From contig JAJZAJ010000001.1 in NCBI GenBank assembly GCA_021799475.1, positions 186,001 to 250,000 on the forward strand: a DNA stretch of 64,000 bases, written 5' to 3'. The position numbers and the translations under genes are program-made. Every line of letters begins with the position of its first letter. Position 1 is the first letter of the stretch. The notes beneath the pieces are model-generated. The model had not been told where the DNA came from, ran no database searches, and worked only from the letters and a program-made list of their open reading frames with translations. Shown here piece after piece: positions 16,809-23,851 of the stretch. Origin of the DNA: Microcaldota archaeon (GTDB lineage Archaea > Micrarchaeota > Micrarchaeia > Micrarchaeales > Micrarchaeaceae).

Positions 16809-17042
16809 AGTAAATCATAGAAGGAGCATCCATGTTTCGGGATATCTGTGTAGATGGCTAATGGCCGATTAGTTAATTAGGCGCAATCCATGTGCCACAA
16901 TGACGCAATTATAATATTTCGCTTCCTATATTCACTAGTTTCTAAATGATACCTATGGAGAAACTTACCAGGGGCTACCGGATGATACGGGAACAGCTGC
17001 GATACTGATGATGCAGAAAGAGCGGTTCAGCATGCAGAATTC
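16809..17042 (+). pseudogene. pfdB 5' fragment with upstream flank
   Basis: The 146 bases after gene B match the region between gene D and the intact prefoldin gene (42651-42781), including GGAGCATCC and ATTTCGCTTCCTATATTCAC. From ATG 16955 the copy encodes a prefoldin-beta N-terminus (MEKLTRGYRMIREQL) but lacks a 15-base stretch and meets TGA after 17 codons. It ends near 17042, where the sequence switches to a nuoD piece. This is a dead copy made by duplication. Confidence 0.85.
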
Positions 17043-17162
17043 AGCATGCCGATAAGGCTTATAGGCCCTCCAGCAAAACCCCATGCTGTAATTATGAGCA
17101 GGGAGCTGCAAAAAGGGGAAGGAATAGCATACATTGTGCCGGACTGGCAAACAAATGGATGA
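17043..17162 (+). pseudogene. Internal nuoD fragment (copy 3)
   Basis: From 17046 the sequence reads MPIRLIGPPAKP and continues about 38 codons matching nuoD residues from the intact gene at 40902-41005, ending at TGA 17160-17162. It begins exactly where the pfdB fragment stops, so a pfdB-to-nuoD junction is preserved, as expected from a head-to-tail array of nuoD-repeat gene-pfdB blocks. Its end overlaps the start region of the Brix gene. Confidence 0.85.
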
Positions 17163-17170
17163 GGGTCAAC

Positions 17171-17503
17171 ATGCCTCTAATAACCCACTCTAGAAAAGGA
17201 GACGATCTATACGCGCTCTGCAGGAGCATATCAAGGCTTTTTGATGAAGCGGTAGCGGTACGGAGGGGCACGAAGACGGTAAAACGATTGGCGGAAGTGG
17301 CGGAGAGGGAGGGGTTTGCCAAAGTAGTGCTCATAGAGAACAGGAGCAAAAGCAAATCTACCATAGTAACAGTCTTGACAAAAGAAGGAGGAAGGCTAAG
17401 ATGGGGAACTACATACATTATAAAACGAAAAGGGAAAAGCATACATATAACGGATATGGGTGGCAACGATGCAAAGAATGAGTTCAAAAACGAGGCAGAG
17501 TGA
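17171..17503 (+). CDS. Short Brix-domain protein
   Basis: Brix proteins act in ribosome assembly. The N-terminus PLITHSRKGDDLYALCRSI, the AVRRGTKTVKRLAEVAEREG segment and the following KVVLIENRSKSKSTI strand follow the archaeal Brix pattern (TSRKP..., RG..S...). At about 110 residues it is clearly shorter than the 150-180 typical of archaeal members, so the C-terminal half is reduced. I chose ATG 17171; the upstream ATG at 17159 lies in the nuoD remnant. It overlaps Pcc1, its usual archaeal neighbour, which supports the call. Confidence 0.65.
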   Translation: MPLITHSRKGDDLYALCRSISRLFDEAVAVRRGTKTVKRLAEVAEREGFAKVVLIENRSKSKSTIVTVLTKEGGRLRWGTTYIIKRKGKSIHITDMGGNDAKNEFKNEAE

Positions 17504-17768
17504 GTTCTACGCGCTGGTCAAGATGCGCAAGAAGGCCGATATCGACTACATGAAGATAATAGGCAGCGTAAAAGCGCGCCTGCGCAGCGCGCCGAAGGTA
17601 AGCGAGGGAAGCAGAACAATAACGATAGAGATAGAGGCAAAAGACCTGTCAGCCCTGAGGAGTGCATTCAATGTCCTGACAAGGGACATGGAGGTAGTGA
17701 AAAACACCGAGGAAGCGATTGAAACACACAGACATCCGGAGTGTTCCGCAAAAAACAAATATTTATAA
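17469..17768 (+). CDS. pcc1: KEOPS complex subunit Pcc1
   Basis: Pcc1 is the dimerising subunit of the KEOPS complex that makes the t6A base in tRNAs reading ANN codons. The central strand-helix TITIEIEAKDLSALRSAFNV, followed by RDMEVVKNTEE, matches the small Pcc1 fold, in which an Asp/Ser-Leu-Arg-Ala helix is conserved. The gene overlaps Brix by 35 bases. The start may be 17469, 17478 or GTG 17460. Kae1 and Bud32, its partners, are at the far right end of the window. Confidence 0.7.
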   Translation: MQRMSSKTRQSEFYALVKMRKKADIDYMKIIGSVKARLRSAPKVSEGSRTITIEIEAKDLSALRSAFNVLTRDMEVVKNTEEAIETHRHPECSAKNKYL

Positions 17769-17874
17769 ATGCGCACCAGCAATATATAATCCGCTACCGG
17801 TGGTGAACCGCTAGCAGATCCCAAGGCACAGCCTTATTTTCCGACGACGGGATGCAAAGTGCCATAGTCAGTAT

Positions 17875-18855
17875 ATGACTAAAGCAGTGTTAACAATGGT
17901 AAAAGGCTCGATGCAGTATTGGCCCCACAGAAGGGCGCGAAAACGGCTTCCTAGGTTGAGGAACCATTCACCTTCAGCGGAGCAGCTTTCCAATATCATC
18001 GCATTCAAGGCAGGCATGACTCATGTAATGATAACTGATGACAGCAACAGCCCGTCAAAGAACATGGAGATAATGAGGCCATGCACTGTCTTAGAGATTC
18101 CAAAGATGGAAGTATACGGCATCAGGGCATACGGCAAGGACGGGATAACGGGATACACAACGGCAAAACAAGAAGTGCTGCACAAAGGCACCGCACAGAA
18201 GATAAATATAAAGAACGTCAAAACCGACGAAAGCAAGCTGGATTCGCTCAAGAACAACGCAAAAGAATTCTCAAAGATATCTGCACTGATAGTGGCTTAT
18301 CCAAAAGAGCTCAATGTGGAGCAGAATCATCCCTTGAGATTCGAGTCGCCAATAGGAGGAAAAACGATACAGGAGCAGCTGGACAATGCAGCAAAACTGC
18401 TCGGCAAAACCATAAGGATATCGGAGTCCTTCAAGAACGGCGAATTTGTGGATGTATCATCAATATCAATAGGGAAAGGCTGGCAGGGGGTCATAAAGAG
18501 GAGGAACCTGTCGATGCACAGGAGAAAGGCAACGGGAAAGAGGAGACACTCAGCAACCCTGGGTTCGTTCGGAGACCACAAAGTAAGATGGACAGTGCCG
18601 CAGGCAGGGCAGATGGGATTCAACTACAGGACGGAGCACAACAAGAGGATACTTAAAATGGGAGCTAAGGAAGATGTTGAAAGCATAAATATGTCCGGAG
18701 GGTTCAAAAACTACGGTCCTGTCAGAAGCGACTTCGTCGTAATAGACGGATCCGTTCCAGGGCCGGCGATGAGGCTGGTAAGGATAAGGAAATCAATAAG
18801 GGAGAGGAACGCAGCAGGGATAAAAGAACCCAAGATAAGCTACATAGCAAAATGA
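17875..18855 (+). CDS. rpl3: Ribosomal protein L3
   Basis: This is universal protein uL3, which reaches the peptidyl transferase centre. The archaeal N-terminus SMQYWPHRRARKRLPR, the AFKAGMTHVMITDD strand, the GKGWQGVIKRRNLSMHRRKATGKRRH loop and the C-terminal VIDGSVPGPAMRLVRIRKS are all present. A later start at ATG 17896 would give the more typical short N-terminus. A TATA-like CAATATATAATCC at about 17780-17792 suggests the promoter, leaving a leader of roughly 60 bases with potential base pairing around ACCGGTGG. This opens the S10-type ribosomal operon. Confidence 0.95.
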   Translation: MTKAVLTMVKGSMQYWPHRRARKRLPRLRNHSPSAEQLSNIIAFKAGMTHVMITDDSNSPSKNMEIMRPCTVLEIPKMEVYGIRAYGKDGITGYTTAKQEVLHKGTAQKINIKNVKTDESKLDSLKNNAKEFSKISALIVAYPKELNVEQNHPLRFESPIGGKTIQEQLDNAAKLLGKTIRISESFKNGEFVDVSSISIGKGWQGVIKRRNLSMHRRKATGKRRHSATLGSFGDHKVRWTVPQAGQMGFNYRTEHNKRILKMGAKEDVESINMSGGFKNYGPVRSDFVVIDGSVPGPAMRLVRIRKSIRERNAAGIKEPKISYIAK

Positions 18856-18908
18856 TGATGTAAGAGAACTGGATAAAGTTAAAGCATAACGATTATAATA
18901 AAACACCG

Positions 18909-19727
18909 ATGATCATGGCAACGGCCGAAATAATGAATCTGCAGGGGAGTCCGCAAGGTAAGCTTGAGCTGCCGGAAATATTCCAGGAGCAGATAAGGGA
19001 AGACTTGATAAGAAGGGCAGTGGTAGCGGAGAACACTCTGCGGCTGCAGCCAAAAGGCCATTATCCACTGGCAGGGATGAATACGACAGCCAGGTATTAC
19101 GGAGCGATGAACTCCTATAGGTCAGGAAGGCATATGGGAGTGGCGATACGGCCGAGGCAAAAACTTGCCGGAGGCAGGCAGGGCCAGGTCAGAAGGATAC
19201 CTTCTGCAGTCAAGGGCAAGAGAGCACACCCGCACGTAATCGAGAAGAGGCTTATAGAGGAGATTAACAACAAGGAGTACCAGAAGGCCATAAGGAGCGC
19301 AGTGGCCGCGACAGCGCATAAAGAATTGGTAAAGCTCCATCACGGCGCTGAGATAGCTCCATTCGTTCTATCGAACGACGTAGAGTCTGTAAGGAAGACG
19401 AGCGAGGTGGCCGCAATCCTGGAAAGGCTGAAGATGTCGGAGGACTTAAGGAAGTCAAAAAACGGCTCATTGAGGAAGGGACAAAGGAGGCTTTCGCACA
19501 GACGGCACTTTAGGAGGAGCATTCTCATAATAGTCAAAGAGGATAAAGGAATCGTCAAGGCAGCACGCAATATCCCGGGAGTGGACGTATGCACGACCAG
19601 GAACCTTACTGCATCGCTGCTCGCGCCGGGAGGTGTCGCAGGAAGGGCAACGGTATGGAGCGAGAATGCAGTGAGCGCGGTTTCAGATGAGGTGCAGAAG
19701 CTAACGCTCAGAAGGCAAGAGCAATGA
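18909..19727 (+). CDS. rpl4: Ribosomal protein L4
   Basis: This is uL4 in its archaeal form. The long loop YYGAMNSYRSGRHMGVAIRPRQKLAGGRQGQVRRIP and the AGGVAGRATVWSE end are diagnostic. The first in-frame ATG is 18909; ATG 18915, six bases on, is equally plausible. It follows rpl3 after 53 bases and precedes rpl23, the standard order. Confidence 0.95.
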   Translation: MIMATAEIMNLQGSPQGKLELPEIFQEQIREDLIRRAVVAENTLRLQPKGHYPLAGMNTTARYYGAMNSYRSGRHMGVAIRPRQKLAGGRQGQVRRIPSAVKGKRAHPHVIEKRLIEEINNKEYQKAIRSAVAATAHKELVKLHHGAEIAPFVLSNDVESVRKTSEVAAILERLKMSEDLRKSKNGSLRKGQRRLSHRRHFRRSILIIVKEDKGIVKAARNIPGVDVCTTRNLTASLLAPGGVAGRATVWSENAVSAVSDEVQKLTLRRQEQ

Positions 19728-19805
19728 ATATGAGGAAGCGGCGCAGTAAAGAAAAAGCAAAAGGAACAAAACAAACAAAGAAATAAAACGTAAAACGTGA
19801 GAAAA

Positions 19806-20057
19806 ATGTCAGCACTGAAATACCCGCTTGCAACAGAAAAGGCAATGTCCTTCATAGACAGGCACAATCTGATAACTTATGTGGTGGACTTCAGGGCAAC
19901 GAAGCAGGAGATAAAGAAAGAGTTCGAAAGCACATTCAACGTCAAGGTGTCAAATGTGCGGACCGTAAACATGCCGAACAACCTGAAGAAAGCATTCATA
20001 AAGATAGCAAAGGGATATAAGGCAAGCGATGTCGCAGCAAAGCTGAAGATAGTGTAA
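19806..20057 (+). CDS. rpl23: Ribosomal protein L23
   Basis: This is uL23, at the exit of the peptide tunnel, where SRP and other factors bind. ALKYPLATEKAMSFID is the family start, and FNVKVSNVRTVNMPNN the conserved loop; the length of 83 residues is normal. An in-frame GTG occurs nine bases upstream at 19797, but ATG 19806 fits the family better. A spacer of about 75 purine-rich bases separates it from rpl4. Confidence 0.94.
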   Translation: MSALKYPLATEKAMSFIDRHNLITYVVDFRATKQEIKKEFESTFNVKVSNVRTVNMPNNLKKAFIKIAKGYKASDVAAKLKIV

Positions 20058-20115
20058 AGTATAAGGATATGGGATAGATGCAGAAGGAACAGGAAAAAAG
20101 GAAAATGGTGTCAAA

Positions 20116-20832
20116 ATGGGAAAGAAATTGAGGCAGCAGAGAAGGGGCAAGGGGTCCCTGGCATACACAAAGGCACCGGGCACGTTCGACATCAGCGTAA
20201 AATACGAGAAAAAAAGAGACAAGGAGCTTAATGGAGAGGTAGTCGAGCTGATAAACCATACGGGTCACACTGCACCGTTAATGAAAGTGGTGTTCGAAGA
20301 TTTTACAACAGTGCACCTTGTAGCTCCGGAGGGAATAAAGATAGGTGACAAGATACACATAGGACCGAACGGGGTATATTCAATAGGCAGCGTAGTGAGG
20401 CTGGGAGACATACCTGAGGGAATCCCTGTATACAATATAGAAACGATGCCCGGCGACGGAGGGAAAATGGTAAGGAGCGCCGGAAGCGCTGCTTATGTGG
20501 CAGCGCATACCGGTGCAAGCACCACTGTCATGCTTCCTTCGAAATCCAGCATCACATTGAACAATGAGTGCCGTGCGCAGCTGGGAGTCTGCGCTGGCGG
20601 AGGGATGGTGGATCTGCCGATAATGAAGGCAGGCAAAGCGCACTACATGTGGCATTCCGTAAACAGGACTTGGCCGGTATTGAGGGGCGTGAAGATGAGT
20701 CCTGTTGACCACCCATTCGGAGGCAAGCAGCACCACAAAGGAAAGAGCAGCATGACGAGCAGGAATGCACCGCCAGGAAGGAAAGTGGGGCACATAGCCG
20801 CATCACGGGTCGGCAGGAAGAAGAAAGGATGA
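20116..20832 (+). CDS. rpl2: Ribosomal protein L2
   Basis: This is uL2, essential for subunit joining and peptidyl transfer. It has the archaeal N-terminus GKKLRQQRRGKGS, the EGIPVYNIETMPGDGGKMVRSAG segment, and the highly conserved GVKMSPVDHPFGGKQHHKGKS containing the His important for activity. Length 238 is typical. ATG 20116 is the only reasonable start. It overlaps no other gene and ends four bases before rps19. Confidence 0.97.
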   Translation: MGKKLRQQRRGKGSLAYTKAPGTFDISVKYEKKRDKELNGEVVELINHTGHTAPLMKVVFEDFTTVHLVAPEGIKIGDKIHIGPNGVYSIGSVVRLGDIPEGIPVYNIETMPGDGGKMVRSAGSAAYVAAHTGASTTVMLPSKSSITLNNECRAQLGVCAGGGMVDLPIMKAGKAHYMWHSVNRTWPVLRGVKMSPVDHPFGGKQHHKGKSSMTSRNAPPGRKVGHIAASRVGRKKKG

Positions 20833-20836
20833 TTAG

Positions 20837-21229
20837 ATGGCAGAGAGAATCGCTTACAGGGGAAAGTATTCCGCAGACCTTACAGGTCTTGGGACTGACG
20901 AGTACGTAAAGATGCTCAAGTCAAGGCAGCGGCGCAGCATAAGAAGGAATGCCATCAAGTACAGGAAGCTTGTGGCAAAGGCGGCAGAAGCAAAAAAGAG
21001 CAACAGCCAGAAGCCGATAAAGACACATGTAAGGGAAGCGGTGATACTGCCACAATGGATAGGCATGAAATTCTCTGTCCACAACGGAAAGGAGTTCAAG
21101 GAGCTGGTGATACAGGCCAACATGCTCGGCCACAGGCTCGGAGAATTCGCGTTCTCTACAAAGAGGGTGCAGCACAGCGCGCCTGGAATAAGGGCTACAA
21201 GAGGGAGCAAGTTCCTAGCGGTGAAGTAA
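20837..21229 (+). CDS. rps19: Ribosomal protein S19
   Basis: This is uS19 of the small-subunit head. The core is recognised by THVREAVILPQWIGMKFSVHNGKEF, then LGEFAFSTKRVQHSAPGI at the C-terminus. The first 40 residues are basic, as in archaea. The stop codon TAA is immediately followed by the ATG of rpl22, so the two are closely coupled. Confidence 0.96.
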   Translation: MAERIAYRGKYSADLTGLGTDEYVKMLKSRQRRSIRRNAIKYRKLVAKAAEAKKSNSQKPIKTHVREAVILPQWIGMKFSVHNGKEFKELVIQANMLGHRLGEFAFSTKRVQHSAPGIRATRGSKFLAVK

Positions 21230-21976
21230 ATGACCATGAAATATTCGTTCAACAGGAGCCGCGAAGGCGTCATCTTCTCGAACATGAAGGATATAAATGC
21301 CAGTTTCAAAGATCTCGGAGCAGTCTGCGCCTCGATAAGGTATAAGAGCGTTCCAATGGCGCTTGCCGATCTCGACGGAGTGGTAAACGAGGGAAAGGCG
21401 GTGCTGTACAGGAAGCATAACAAATACATGGGTCACAGGCACGAGCTAGGAGGGAAGAAGGGCAGGTTCCCGATAAAATGTGCGATGATAGTCAGGAAGG
21501 CTCTCGTAAACGCAGCGGCAAACGCAAGAAACAAGGGATTCATGCCTGAGATGATGTTCGTGGTCCACAGTTCAGCGAACAAGACGATGATCCGGAGGAC
21601 GGGGCCATCGAAAGGGGCGCTGTTCACATTATCATCATATTACGGATACCAGCCAGCAAGATCCAGCGATCTTGAATTCGCAAGAGTGGAGCTGGGAATC
21701 GCGACTCCCGACGCAAAAGGGTTAAGCGACAACATGAAGCACCAGATAAAGAGGTTCGCAGCAATAGAGAAGAAATACGGGAAGAAGCAGAAGCTTCCGG
21801 AACAGCTGAAGAAAAAAGGCATAAAGCTACTGCAGAAGAAAGAGGATAAGAAGGAAGCAAAGGAACAGCCTACAAAGCCGGAAGCCGCGAAAAAGCCGGA
21901 AGCGAAACCGGCAGAGACACAAAAGAAGGAACCGGGCGTGCAGAAGCAGCAGGCTCCCGAGGCAAAAAAAGCATAA
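21230..21976 (+). CDS. rpl22: Ribosomal protein L22 with a charged C-terminal tail
   Basis: This is uL22, which lines the peptide tunnel. The first 155 residues carry the family core: ALADLDGVVNEGKAVLYRKH, the GRFPIKCAMIVRKALVNAAANAR helix, and the SSANKTMIRRTGPSKG region. The last 60 or more residues form a Lys/Glu/Pro/Ala/Gln tail that looks disordered and is not a usual part of L22, similar in character to the S9 N-terminal tail. An ATG at 21236 is an alternative start. Confidence 0.94.
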   Translation: MTMKYSFNRSREGVIFSNMKDINASFKDLGAVCASIRYKSVPMALADLDGVVNEGKAVLYRKHNKYMGHRHELGGKKGRFPIKCAMIVRKALVNAAANARNKGFMPEMMFVVHSSANKTMIRRTGPSKGALFTLSSYYGYQPARSSDLEFARVELGIATPDAKGLSDNMKHQIKRFAAIEKKYGKKQKLPEQLKKKGIKLLQKKEDKKEAKEQPTKPEAAKKPEAKPAETQKKEPGVQKQQAPEAKKA

Positions 21977-21995
21977 ATGATGTACGAGTGATGGA

Positions 21996-22619
21996 GTGGC
22001 AATAGAGAGGAAATTCATAGACAATGCTATAGTCAAGCTGAAGATTTCGAATTACCTGAAGAAGGAACTGGTGCGTGCCGGCTTCTCAAGGGTAGAGATC
22101 CAGAAGACTCCTGTATTAACGAGGATTACGGTATACGTGCTGAGCCCAGGCAAGGTAATAGGGAGAGGAGGAAGCACGATAGATACTCTTACTGAAACTA
22201 TAAGGAAGAATTTCGCAGTGAACAATCCGCAGATCAATGTTATGGAGGTGGAGAACAAGATGCTTGAGCCACTGTTAGTAGCAAGGGATATCTGCGAGAA
22301 GTTCGAGCGGGGCCTTAACGCAAGGAAGATAATACAGTTCGCGCTGCGCATCATAATCGAAAACGGCGCACTTGGTGCTGAGATAATCGCGAGCGGAAAG
22401 CTCAAGGCAAAGGGTGCAAAGAAGTCGCAGATACGCAAGAGCATCGGCTACATACCGAAGGCAGGAAATGTAACAGAGCTTGTCAGGGAAGCATCTGTTA
22501 CCGCATACCCGAAATATGGCGCCATAGGCGTCAAGGTGCGCATAGTTCCCCCAGGAACCAAGTTCCCTGACAGAGAAATAGGCAAGATAGAGATACCGAA
22601 GGCTATACTCAACGCCTAA
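21996..22619 (+). CDS. rps3: Ribosomal protein S3
   Basis: This is uS3, at the mRNA entry channel. A type II KH domain is clear: ITVYVLSPGKVIGRGGSTIDTLTE at residues 45-70 contains the GxxG loop. The C-terminal domain includes AKGAKKSQIRKSIGYIPKAG. It starts at GTG 21996; no in-frame ATG fits. The ribosomal run stops here, although in most archaea rpl29 and the spc genes follow. Confidence 0.96.
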   Translation: MAIERKFIDNAIVKLKISNYLKKELVRAGFSRVEIQKTPVLTRITVYVLSPGKVIGRGGSTIDTLTETIRKNFAVNNPQINVMEVENKMLEPLLVARDICEKFERGLNARKIIQFALRIIIENGALGAEIIASGKLKAKGAKKSQIRKSIGYIPKAGNVTELVREASVTAYPKYGAIGVKVRIVPPGTKFPDREIGKIEIPKAILNA

Positions 22620-22785
22620 TGCACGCATAAATGGCGTCCGCGCATTCGCACTGCCACGGCACAAGAGAAGCTCACACGGGTCAAGCAAAAGCACTCCTCT
22701 TACCGGTAAGATATGCCATCCATCAGCCAGGACGCTTTCCATACCTGTATGGTCTGGCATCCTCTCCTATCTGAAGGATAGGTAA

Positions 22786-23517
22786 TCATTTGCCTGTGTT
22801 ATTTTTTCTGTAGTGCTTTCTGTGCGTCTCAGGTATGCCGAAATCGAGTACCTTGTTGGCCTCAAGGAAATCCCTTACCATTTGGGCAAGCACGAAGTGC
22901 CCTGTCGGGTTCGGATGGAGCCCATCCTCAAGAAGCGAGAGATACTCCATCTCCATGAACCTGTCGAAGACCTCGAGGAAAAGCACCCTCCTCTTCCTGC
23001 AGATTCCCTTTATTATGCCATCGTATTCCTTGATATCGCTGTTCCTGTATGCAAGGTCATCGTCCCATCCCACCGGCACCGACTTCTCCTCATCCACAGG
23101 CGTAGGGCCTATGAACACCACGACATCCGCATGTTTCCTTGCTATATCTATAAGCCTGTTCACGTTCTTAGCAAAAAGCTCCTTCGGCACACGGTTCTCG
23201 TCCTTCTTGAGAAGCACCGTGGAGTCGTTTAATCCGATGGCGAAGATGGCCATGCGTTCCTGCACCACATTCGCATATCTCCTGGACGTCATCTCAGCTT
23301 CCACTCTCTTGAGTATACCATCGGTCGTGTCATCTACGACACCAAGATTATAGATGAAGTAAGCCACCCGGTCGTCGATCAGATTCTTCACGTCGATAGG
23401 CTGGCGCAGTTTCTGCACCCATCCCCCGTTGTTGTCCCAGGCCCCGTAAGTGATGCTGTCGCCAAATATCATTACCTCGACTATCTCGGTATCCGACATC
23501 CCAGTGAAGCTGATCAA
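22786..23517 (-). CDS. SGNH/GDSL-family hydrolase
   Basis: This is a 243-residue esterase- or lipase-type hydrolase. The four blocks are present: FGDSITYG with the nucleophile Ser21, Gly59 in YNLGVV, GLND with Asn97 of the oxyanion hole, and DGLHPNPTGH with Asp198 and His201. There is no signal peptide, so it is probably cytosolic. Substrates in this family include acetyl esters, thioesters and lysophospholipids; none can be chosen from the sequence. A start at the internal ATG (position 7) is possible. It converges on rps3. Confidence 0.85.
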   Translation of the reverse strand: MISFTGMSDTEIVEVMIFGDSITYGAWDNNGGWVQKLRQPIDVKNLIDDRVAYFIYNLGVVDDTTDGILKRVEAEMTSRRYANVVQERMAIFAIGLNDSTVLLKKDENRVPKELFAKNVNRLIDIARKHADVVVFIGPTPVDEEKSVPVGWDDDLAYRNSDIKEYDGIIKGICRKRRVLFLEVFDRFMEMEYLSLLEDGLHPNPTGHFVLAQMVRDFLEANKVLDFGIPETHRKHYRKNNTGK

Positions 23518-23635
23518 AGCACCTATGACTGGGAATAGAGCGCTGATAGTTTCTAAATAGCTTTTGGTTTCAATACTGCAGCCTTTTTTATAATAACGGA
23601 ACTCTATGATTTATTGTAAAATTTCCAGGTAGTGC

Positions 23636-23800
23636 CATAATCGCCGTTTCGATAGCACGGGAAGAGAAAGCAGGCCATAAACCTGCCCCTTGTGCTAAAG
23701 AGTGGCATCAGCATAGGCGCACGGCTGAGCCCCGGGATCGAACCTGCAAGATAAGGGGTTATGCGCAAACCCCTGTCCTACACAAGCTTATTAAGCTTTA
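23636..23800. other. Structured element with tRNA-like 3' half
   Basis: This lies in the 334-base gap between the hydrolase and aglB. On the plus strand TGCCA pairs with TGGCA, GCAC (23654-23657) with GTGC (23691-23694), and GCAGG (23669-23673) with CCTGC (23681-23685), making a long nested hairpin. To its right, the minus strand reads like a tRNA 3' half: GGGGTTTGCGCATAACCCC, a short variable region, then GGTTCGATCC. The T-stem has two mismatches and no acceptor 5' strand is found, so it is not a normal tRNA. It may be a small RNA or a decayed tRNA gene. Confidence 0.35.
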
Positions 23801-23851
23801 ACCAATACAATTGATTCAGGCTTTTGTCTTATTTACTTTTCAGATGGTAAA

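Noticed and set aside
14316-17162. Assembly error as the source of nuoD and pfdB pieces
   Set aside because: The copies differ from the parents by many substitutions and deletions, which a chimeric assembly of identical reads would not give; read mapping would still settle it.
23723-23790. Functional tRNA-Met on the minus strand
   Set aside because: The T-stem has two mismatches, the anticodon loop is too large or lacks U33, and no acceptor 5' strand or D-arm is present; kept only as a tRNA-like element.
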